DNA of 11,332 bases from an uncultured Collinsella sp. (GTDB lineage Bacteria > Actinomycetota > Coriobacteriia > Coriobacteriales > Coriobacteriaceae). The position numbers and the translations under genes are program-made. Below the pieces are notes generated by a model, which saw only the letters and a program-made list of their open reading frames with translations, was not told the DNA's origin and ran no database searches. This document shows positions 1 to 5,090 of the stretch, piece by piece. Where the stretch lies: the NCBI GenBank assembly GCA_900758885.1, contig CAAETD010000082.1, positions 1 through 11,332 on the forward strand. Direction: 5' to 3'. Position 1 is the first letter of the stretch. Each line of letters begins with the position of its first letter.

Positions 1-340
<340 letters not shown>

Positions 341-470
341 CGGAACCGCACCTCGCGGCCCGCGGGACTGAGCGCTCACGCGCGGTCCGGGCACGAGGAT
401 GCCCCCGAGTCATCTTTCCTATGCGCCATGCGGCCCCCAGGGCACGTGTATGCGATACCGGACACCGTAA

Positions 471-489
471 CGGTGGGCGCCGCCCACCG
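471..489 (+). other. Inverted repeat at the 5' edge of the 5S gene
   Basis: CGGTGGGCG (471-479) and CGCCCACCG (481-489) are perfect reverse complements around one base. In the transcript the innermost pairs must open to make a loop. The right arm overlaps the first bases of the outer 5S helix (484-498 with 596-610), so the two pairings exclude each other. It may be a precursor fold formed before the 3' end of 5S is made. Confidence 0.5.
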
Positions 490-607
490 GTCAGCGGCCA
501 GAGCATGGGGGGCACGCCCGGTCCCGTTCCGAACCCGGAAGCTAAGCCCCATCGCGCCGAGAGTACTGCGGGGTCAGCCCGTGGGAGGCCAGGGCGCCGC
601 TGACCGG
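487..607 (+). rRNA. 5S ribosomal RNA
   Basis: The core CCCGTTCCGAACCCGGAAGC (522-541) and the following TAAGCCCC are typical of 5S rRNA, as is the distance of about 120 nt between the two ends. Helix I is formed by CCGGTCAGCGGC at the 5' end and GCCGCTGACCGG at the 3' end. The pairing continues outward as a perfect helix to 484/610, so the mature ends are probably trimmed from this longer processing stem and are uncertain by a few bases. The 23S-5S spacer (about 341-486) holds no tRNA that I can see. Confidence 0.96.
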
Positions 608-637
608 TGGACGGCACCGAGCCGTACGCTTGAACTG

Positions 638-672
638 AGAAGGGGGGGGCCCCGCGGCCTCCCCCTTTTTTG
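638..672 (+). terminator. Rho-independent terminator of the rRNA operon
   Basis: A 12-bp stem (640-651 with 656-667, one G-U pair) encloses a CCGC loop. The stem is nearly all G-C, and its 3' side runs into a six-T tract at 666-671. It lies about 30 nt after the 5S gene. On the opposite strand the T tract is poor, so it is unlikely to stop the minus-strand gene that ends at 735. Confidence 0.9.
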
Positions 673-734
673 CGTTTACGGGTATAAATGACTCATTTAC
701 GCCAGACGATTTAATTCTTTTTGGTATTGAGCTT

Positions 735-1202
735 TTATTTAAAGAAAATAAAACGAATAACAAGGGCAACTGCTATGGCTGCAATGATCAAAAGCAGGAT
801 TGTCAGTCGATGCTGCTTGCGTCGTTTACTTGATGAAACGAAGATTGATTTTCCCTGTTTTGGCGTTTCGAGATAGCGAGCCGAATGCGTCAAGGTTTGC
901 TTTGGTCGAGGACCTCTTTGTTGATGAGCGGCGGATGCTTTCATCGGCTCATCACTAGCTGCGCTGCTTTTAGATAATGGTGCGTCTTTCAGATATACAG
1001 GGTCTCCCGAGGCGACGCCCATATGTTTACGTCCCGTTTGGGCATCCTCGAGCGTTTGATATCGATTTCTCGTCACATACTCGGGCTCCGGATCATTAAT
1101 GGGCTCTTGCGAGATGTGGGGGCGATGGAACCGTGGCGGCTGCGTGGAAGTATCTTCCCCCTGCGTCGGCATAAACATATTGTTCTGGTTTTGGTCGTCC
1201 AT
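735..1202 (-). CDS. Hypothetical tail-anchored membrane protein (155 aa)
   Basis: I do not recognise a family. Residues 1-125 are rich in Gln, Asn, Pro, Ser and charged residues, with no obvious fold and a PEPEY stretch near 38-42, so they are probably disordered. A basic cluster (KRRKQHR, 126-132) is followed by one hydrophobic segment at about 133-154 (LTILLLIIAAIAVALVIRFI), which ends one residue before the C-terminus. There is no signal peptide. By the positive-inside rule the N-terminal part should lie in the cytoplasm with the protein held by its C-terminal tail. The start at 1202 has an AAAGGG element at 1207-1212 and a TACAAT box 39 nt upstream. The gene looks more A/T-rich than tilS or ftsH. 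It is transcribed alone, toward the rRNA operon and away from hsp20. The coding call is likely because of the promoter and the clean membrane anchor; the function is unknown. Confidence 0.8.
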   Translation of the reverse strand: MDDQNQNNMFMPTQGEDTSTQPPRFHRPHISQEPINDPEPEYVTRNRYQTLEDAQTGRKHMGVASGDPVYLKDAPLSKSSAASDEPMKASAAHQQRGPRPKQTLTHSARYLETPKQGKSIFVSSSKRRKQHRLTILLLIIAAIAVALVIRFIFFK

Positions 1203-1241
1203 GATGCCCTTTAGCTCGTTACCAACAACGTGTACGCGCTC

Positions 1242-1247
1242 ATTGTA
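1242..1247 (-). promoter_or_regulatory. Candidate -10 box of the tail-anchored protein gene
   Basis: On the minus strand this reads TACAAT, 39 nt before the start codon at 1202, which would give a leader of about 30 nt. No good -35 element stands at 16-18 nt. The same hexamer recurs upstream of other genes in this window. Confidence 0.45.
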
Positions 1248-1294
1248 AGCCCCTCGCTATTTGTAGCTGCGAACATACTTGTTATTTAAGCTCT

Positions 1295-1307
1295 GGTTCA
1301 AAGAACC
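1295..1307. promoter_or_regulatory. Small palindrome in the divergent hsp20 control region
   Basis: GGTTC-AAA-GAACC is a perfect 5-bp-arm inverted repeat. It sits about halfway between the tail-anchored gene and hsp20, which diverge. Its form fits a binding site for a dimeric regulator, but such short palindromes also arise by chance. Confidence 0.25.
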
Positions 1308-1349
1308 TTAACCTTCCTAAAACCTGAGTCATACACGCTTAGATATGCT

Positions 1350-1413
1350 TATAGTACTGGACTCAAAAAACTTTATAGTCGATGTATATATGAGCATCGG
1401 GTGGGCATATATA
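1350..1413 (+). promoter_or_regulatory. Probable hsp20 promoter/operator region
   Basis: Two TATAGT boxes (1350-1355 and 1374-1379) could serve as -10 elements, but neither has a convincing -35. Just downstream, TATATATG (1385-1392) and CATATATA (1406-1413) form a perfect inverted repeat with centres 21 bp apart, two helical turns. That is the geometry of an operator for a dimer binding one DNA face. No CIRCE element (HrcA) and no properly spaced HAIR element (HspR) is visible. The role in controlling hsp20 is inferred from position. Confidence 0.4.
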
Positions 1414-1448
1414 AGAGCGTCAAAAGAAGTCCCAGTCACCTAGAAGAT

Positions 1449-1471
1449 GACTCGGCAGTCCTATAAAGGAG
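1449..1471 (+). promoter_or_regulatory. Possible hairpin masking the hsp20 Shine-Dalgarno
   Basis: UCCU (1459-1462) can pair with AGGA (1467-1470) of the Shine-Dalgarno across an AUAA loop. Two alternative weak hairpins lie just upstream: GACT/AGTC (1449-1452 with 1457-1460) and AGUCA/UGACU (1434-1438 with 1448-1452). A weak stem over the ribosome binding site is the design of known heat-shock RNA thermometers, but four base pairs is a marginal structure and the idea is inference. Confidence 0.25.
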
Positions 1472-1479
1472 TGGTAAAC

Positions 1480-1911
1480 ATGGCAAGCATGGTTCCTTAT
1501 CGTTCGGTTTTTGGCGTTCGTCCCTCTGCAAGCTCGTTGTTCGATCTGTTTGATGATATGAGCGACCTAGCGAACAGCTCGATTGCCTCTAAGGCGTTCC
1601 CCGTTGACGTTGAGGATAAGGGCGATGGCTATGAGGTCAAGGCTTATCTGACCGGCGTCGCCAAGGACGATATCGATGTTGAGCTTAACGAGGGCCGCCT
1701 GTCCATTAGCGTGAATGTCGAGGAAGACGAGGAGAACGAGGGCAAGAACTTCCTGCAGAAGGAGTTCAGCTCGTACAGTGCGACGCGTGGCGTGTATCTC
1801 AAGGATGCTTCGAGCGAGGGTCTCTCGGCTAAGTACGCTGACGGCATCCTGACCGTTACGGTTCCCAAGATCGTCGAGAAGAAGAACGTTACGAAGATTT
1901 CCATCGACTAA
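1480..1911 (+). CDS. Small heat-shock protein, Hsp20/alpha-crystallin family (143 aa)
   Basis: An ATP-independent cytoplasmic holdase that binds unfolding proteins during stress until the Hsp70 or ClpB machinery refolds them. The length is normal for bacterial Hsp20. An N-terminal arm (about 1-40, with SLFDLFDDM) leads into the alpha-crystallin domain (about 41-135), which begins FPVDVEDKGDGYEVKAYLTG. The family signature is seen as AKYADGILTVTVPK (A-x5-G-x-L), and the C-terminal I-x-I anchor used for oligomer assembly is KISID. I place the start at 1480 because AAAGGAG lies at 1465-1471, eight bases upstream. An in-frame ATG at 1447 has no ribosome binding site and would add 11 residues containing that Shine-Dalgarno sequence. 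The gene is transcribed alone and ends at a perfect hairpin shared with the convergent hydrolase gene. The inverted repeats upstream suggest regulated expression. Confidence 0.96.
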   Translation: MASMVPYRSVFGVRPSASSLFDLFDDMSDLANSSIASKAFPVDVEDKGDGYEVKAYLTGVAKDDIDVELNEGRLSISVNVEEDEENEGKNFLQKEFSSYSATRGVYLKDASSEGLSAKYADGILTVTVPKIVEKKNVTKISID

Positions 1912-1937
1912 CTTCGTTGGTGTTCTGCGCTATTAAG

Positions 1938-1985
1938 AGACAGCAAAAGGGGCCGGGAAGCGATTCCCGGCCCCTTTTGCTGTCT
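1938..1985. terminator. Bidirectional hairpin terminator between hsp20 and the hydrolase gene
   Basis: The arms 1938-1959 and 1964-1985 are perfectly complementary over 22 bp around a GCGA (GNRA) tetraloop. Each arm contains a CAAAAGGGG or CCCCTTTTG block, so both transcripts form a G-C core followed by four U residues. It starts 26 bases after the hsp20 stop and lies 8 bases beyond the stop of the convergent gene, so it probably ends both. Confidence 0.88.
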
Positions 1986-1993
1986 AGGACAGT

Positions 1994-2803
1994 CTATTGA
2001 ATGGTTGCTGGTTGATATTGACTTGCAGGACGTATTGAGAGCTTCCGCGTCCCTTGAAGGAGGGTGGCGGAACTGCCGAGCTCGTCATCTAGGGTTGCGG
2101 CTAGAGCTTTGGCATAGCTTTTGACGGTAAGGCTCGGACGATTGTTGTCTTGGCTGATATGCATGGCAATGAGCTGTTCGGTGCGATCGGTAACAAGTTC
2201 GCGCGCGGCTTCGGCGGCTTGGTCGTTGGAGAGGTGTCCCCTTGCAGACAGGATGCGCTCCTGAAGAAAGCGGGGATATTCTCCCTCGCGCAGCATGGTC
2301 ACATCGTGATTGCTTTCGAGTGCGAGGACTCGGCAATCTTCGAGGGTGTTCATGGCTTGGCTCGATAGCTCACCGGTGTCGGTGGCAAAGCCGATGGAAT
2401 CATCGAGGGCGTCGAATCGATAGCCGACTGGATTGATGACATCGTGTGATGTTGAGTAGGTTTGCACGTGGATGCCGGCAATGGATAGGGTGTCACCGGG
2501 ATCGAATTCCTCGACAGGCATATGCGAAAGATTTTCTTTTCTCGAAAGTGTACCCCTGCTGGCAAAGAGGGGGCCGTGCCAGTGCTTGCACCAGACATCG
2601 AGACCCTTGATGTGATCGCTATGCTCATGAGTAATGAGAAGAGCCGAGACGTTGTCTGCCGAGAGCTCCAGTTCCGCGATGCGCTTTAATGTCTCGCGGC
2701 GAGAAAGACCGTCGTCAATCATGATAAGCCCCCGGGGGCCTTCGATGAGCGCGCAGTTGCCTTTTGAGCCGCTGCCAAGGATATGAAGGTGCAGACGAGA
2801 CAT
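1994..2803 (-). CDS. MBL-fold metallo-hydrolase, WalJ/YycJ type (269 aa)
   Basis: A metallo-beta-lactamase-fold enzyme of the WalJ/YycJ group. Related proteins are described as nucleases or as linked to cell-wall and DNA homeostasis in Firmicutes; the substrate here is not known. The start MSRLHLHILGSGSKGNC matches the family N-terminus. The metal-binding motif is THEHSDH (residues 58-64). Further probable ligands are H120 (TSHD), D142 (FATDTG) and H215 (AMHIS), and LESNHD (162-167) and GHLSN (189-193) are also family-typical. I place the start at 2803; an in-frame ATG at 2884 would overlap the tilS start and add 27 residues unlike the family. The Shine-Dalgarno is poor. In B. subtilis the homologue follows the walRK two-component genes, but here the gene stands alone, divergent from tilS, so a WalRK link cannot be assumed. 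Confidence 0.93.
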   Translation of the reverse strand: MSRLHLHILGSGSKGNCALIEGPRGLIMIDDGLSRRETLKRIAELELSADNVSALLITHEHSDHIKGLDVWCKHWHGPLFASRGTLSRKENLSHMPVEEFDPGDTLSIAGIHVQTYSTSHDVINPVGYRFDALDDSIGFATDTGELSSQAMNTLEDCRVLALESNHDVTMLREGEYPRFLQERILSARGHLSNDQAAEAARELVTDRTEQLIAMHISQDNNRPSLTVKSYAKALAATLDDELGSSATLLQGTRKLSIRPASQYQPATIQ

Positions 2804-2817
2804 AAGATTCCAAAGGA

Positions 2818-2823
2818 TACAAT
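2818..2823 (+). promoter_or_regulatory. Candidate -10 box of tilS
   Basis: TACAAT lies 28 nt before the tilS start in the 48-base gap to the divergent hydrolase gene. The -35 region would fall inside the hydrolase coding sequence, and no good match to TTGACA is seen there. Both genes must share this short gap for initiation unless one promoter lies within the other gene. Confidence 0.45.
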
Positions 2824-2851
2824 GGGTGCGAACGAATAGAGGAGGAAGCAA

Positions 2852-4393
2852 ATGCCAACGGTATCTCAGCATTATGGACACCATGCTGCATCGTGGGCTG
2901 ATGATAAAGCTCTGGCAACGCGGCAGACGGCTGCCCCCGTGGTGCTCATGGTATCAGGTGGTGCGGACTCGACGGCTTTGCTCCTTATGGCGTGCACATC
3001 AAAGCTGGATATTCTGGATGGGCGTGGGATAGCCCCCATCGCGCGCGAGCGACTGCACGTGTTGCATGTGAACCATCATCTGCGCGGCGAGGCATCCGAT
3101 GGCGACGAGGCCTTTGTGCGCGGCCTATGCGCACAATATGGCTTGCCGCTGTGTGTTGAGCATGCCTATTTTGATGATGAATCGGGCAATATCGAGGCGG
3201 CTGCCCGCGAGGTGCGCTATGCCGCGGCGCGGAGGTATGTTCGCGAGCTCTGCGCCCAGACGGGGGCACCGCGAACGGCGGCTCGTATCTGCACCGCGCA
3301 CACGTCTTCGGATCGCGCGGAAACGTTTTTGATGAACGCGATTAAGGGTTCGGGGCCCGCTGGTCTATCGAGCATTCCTCGCCGGAGGAATATCGTGGTG
3401 CGTCCCTTGCTCGACCTGACTCATGATGAGCTCGTGGGCTATCTGCAGGTGCATGGCCAGCCTTGGCGAGAGGACGAGAGTAACGAGGACGTGTCGTACT
3501 TGCGTAACTACGTGCGCCATCGGGTGATGCCGGTGGTGGCGCAGCGCAACGCGAGCGTCTGTAAGACGATTGGCGCCGCCTGCGAGATCCTAGGCGATGA
3601 GGACGCCTTTCTTTCCCAGCTTTCCGCACAGGCGTTTCGAAGCTGCCTGCGTAAGGAGGCGGCGGGTGCACTGGTCCTTGACGCCCGCCGACTGGCCGCG
3701 GCCGAGGTGGTGATTGCTCGGCGCATGGTGCGACTGGCAATTAAGCGTATCGACCCCGACGCTCGCCCGGAGATGCGGCATGTGGAGCGCGTGCTCGCCT
3801 GTGTCGCCGAGGGCTCGGGTTCGGTCACGCTGCCGGCGGGAATCGATGCGCGCGTGGAGTTTGGCATGCTGTCATTCAAGGCCCCGGCGGCGCGCGAGGG
3901 GTTAGTTGCCGATTGGGTCACCATTCCCGGTCGATTGCCGCTGGGGGCGGGCCGCATCCTGGTGGCAGAGCCGATGGCTGTGGAGCCGGGGTGTGATATT
4001 GTGCGCCGTGCCCGCGAACTTGCGGGTGCCGGAGGGGTGGTCGCTATGGTGGATGCCGCGACGCTGGGCTTTGCCGATCGCGATAGCGAACGGATGCTCG
4101 CCGGCTCGCGCGGGGAGATTCCCGCCGAGGCGCGTTTGGCGCGTCTGTGGGTAGACGGTCCCGCGCCAGGGGATGTGATGTGTCCGCTGGGCATGAGTGG
4201 GCGAAGTAAGAAGGTGTCGGACCTGCTCAACGAGGCTCGTATTCCCGTTTCTGAGCGCGCAGGCGTTCCTGTGGTGAGAACGGCTCCGGGAGGTGCCGTG
4301 GTATGGGTCGCAGGCGTTCGCGCGGACGAGCGTTTTAAATGCACGGCCGCAACGCACGTGGCGTATCTGCTTCGTGTGGTCGATGCGGAATAG
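2852..4393 (+). CDS. tilS: tRNA(Ile)-lysidine synthase TilS (513 aa)
   Basis: This enzyme uses ATP and lysine to convert C34 of the CAU-anticodon tRNA-Ile to lysidine. The tRNA is then charged with isoleucine and reads AUA, an essential step in most bacteria. The PP-loop that binds ATP is VSGGADS (34-40). The N-terminal catalytic domain (about 28-230) also shows LHVNHHLRG (71-79), HTSSDRAET (150-158, the family HxxDQxET motif with R for Q), RPLL (184-187) and RNYVRHRVMP (218-227). The C-terminal TilS domain is at about 430-513 (CPLGMSGRSKKVSDLLNEAR). GGAGGA at 2841-2846 supports the start at 2852. About 20 extra N-terminal residues precede the core. The protein is rather long, with an Ala/Arg-rich middle. 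It is followed by hpt and ftsH, a gene order conserved in many Gram-positive bacteria. Confidence 0.97.
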   Translation: MPTVSQHYGHHAASWADDKALATRQTAAPVVLMVSGGADSTALLLMACTSKLDILDGRGIAPIARERLHVLHVNHHLRGEASDGDEAFVRGLCAQYGLPLCVEHAYFDDESGNIEAAAREVRYAAARRYVRELCAQTGAPRTAARICTAHTSSDRAETFLMNAIKGSGPAGLSSIPRRRNIVVRPLLDLTHDELVGYLQVHGQPWREDESNEDVSYLRNYVRHRVMPVVAQRNASVCKTIGAACEILGDEDAFLSQLSAQAFRSCLRKEAAGALVLDARRLAAAEVVIARRMVRLAIKRIDPDARPEMRHVERVLACVAEGSGSVTLPAGIDARVEFGMLSFKAPAAREGLVADWVTIPGRLPLGAGRILVAEPMAVEPGCDIVRRARELAGAGGVVAMVDAATLGFADRDSERMLAGSRGEIPAEARLARLWVDGPAPGDVMCPLGMSGRSKKVSDLLNEARIPVSERAGVPVVRTAPGGAVVWVAGVRADERFKCTAATHVAYLLRVVDAE

Positions 4394-4444
4394 CGTCCCA
4401 CGCCAGCTATTCTGTGCGACGTTGACGGTATTCCCGCGCTGATG

Positions 4445-4475
4445 GCGTACGGGCTGGAAAACATACCCCGTGCGC
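4445..4475 (+). promoter_or_regulatory. Inverted repeat around the predicted hpt -35 element
   Basis: GCGTACGGG (4445-4453) and CCCGTGCGC (4467-4475) are complementary except for one G-T pair, with 13 bases between them. The candidate -35 (4455-4460) lies within the spacer. It could be an operator or a chance repeat in GC-rich DNA. There is no T tract, so it is not a usual terminator for tilS. Confidence 0.3.
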
Positions 4476-4484
4476 TGCTAGAAT
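4455..4484 (+). promoter_or_regulatory. Predicted hpt-ftsH promoter
   Basis: The 147-base gap between tilS and hpt contains TGGAAA (4455-4460, four of six bases of TTGACA), an 18-bp spacer, and TAGAAT (4479-4484) preceded directly by TGC, an extended -10. Transcription would start near 4491, leaving a leader of about 50 nt. Without it hpt and ftsH would depend on read-through from tilS, which is also possible because no terminator is visible in the gap. Confidence 0.5.
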
Positions 4485-4540
4485 GTGAAGTTCGCGTCCA
4501 TACGGCGGTGTGTGGGCGATAAGCACAAGAAAGGGTTGTC

Positions 4541-5089
4541 ATGGCTTCTCAACATCCGGATATCGAGAAGGTTCTGTTTACGCAGGAGGATATCGACGGT
4601 ATCGTCTCTCGCCTAGGCGAGCAGATTACTCGCGACTACGCGGGTAAGGATCTGGTGCTGATTGCGGTCCTGCGCGGCGCTGTGGTCTTTATGGGCGACC
4701 TGATGCGCAAGATCGAGCTGCCGACCAACATCGATTTCATGGCTGTTTCGAGCTATAGCGACGGTGTGAAGTCTTCGGGCATCGTGCGTATCATTAAGGA
4801 CCTGGATATCGACATCCGTGGTCGCGACGTGCTGATCGTCGAGGACATTCTGGACTCGGGCCTGACCCTCAAGTACCTGATGAAGAACCTCGAGAGCCGC
4901 AAGCCTGCCTCGCTGGAGGTCGCTGCCTTCCTGTGGAAGGACGTTGAGAACCGTACCTCGGCCATCACGCCCAAGTATGTTGGAACCCATTGCCCCGATG
5001 CCTTTGTGGTGGGCTACGGCCTCGATTATGCCGAGCGCTATCGTAACCTTCCGTATCTGGGCATTTTGAAACCGGAGGTTTATTCGTAA
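4541..5089 (+). CDS. hpt: Hypoxanthine phosphoribosyltransferase (182 aa)
   Basis: A cytoplasmic purine-salvage enzyme that joins hypoxanthine (and usually guanine) to PRPP, giving IMP or GMP and pyrophosphate. The PRPP-binding loop is VLIVEDILDSGLTL (97-110), with the acidic pair E101-D102 and Ser in place of the commoner Thr in the DTG part. VLRGAVVFMGDL (43-54) carries the LRG loop that binds pyrophosphate. The C-terminal region with VVGYGLDYAERYRNLPYLGIL (156-176) is typical of bacterial Hpt and holds the purine-binding and metal-binding residues. The length is normal. AGAAAGGG at 4528-4535 supports the start. The stop is one base from the ftsH start, so the two are certainly cotranscribed, as in many Firmicutes and Actinobacteria. 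Confidence 0.97.
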   Translation: MASQHPDIEKVLFTQEDIDGIVSRLGEQITRDYAGKDLVLIAVLRGAVVFMGDLMRKIELPTNIDFMAVSSYSDGVKSSGIVRIIKDLDIDIRGRDVLIVEDILDSGLTLKYLMKNLESRKPASLEVAAFLWKDVENRTSAITPKYVGTHCPDAFVVGYGLDYAERYRNLPYLGILKPEVYS

Positions 5090-5090
5090 G

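Noticed and set aside
341..486. Possible tRNA gene in the 23S-5S spacer
   Set aside because: No T-loop GTTCRA motif with a proper cloverleaf is visible; the hairpins there are short and GC-driven.
1324..1366. CTGAGT and ACTCAA half-sites resembling the HspR/HAIR element upstream of hsp20
   Set aside because: The HAIR spacing is 7 bp, but these halves are 31 bp apart and the first is imperfect. The spacing does not suit a single HspR site.
2814..2819. TATCCT on the minus strand as a -10 for the hydrolase gene
   Set aside because: It lies only 10 nt before the start codon with no -35 element, which would leave a nearly leaderless message; too weak to annotate.
2804..2884. N-terminal extension of the MBL hydrolase from an ATG at 2884
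   Set aside because: It would overlap the start of tilS and adds sequence absent from the family; the conserved start is SRLHLHILGSGSKGN.
3508..4542. Open frame of 344 codons antisense to tilS
   Set aside because: The product is a Ser/Thr/Arg/Ala-rich shadow of tilS codons with no domain motif.
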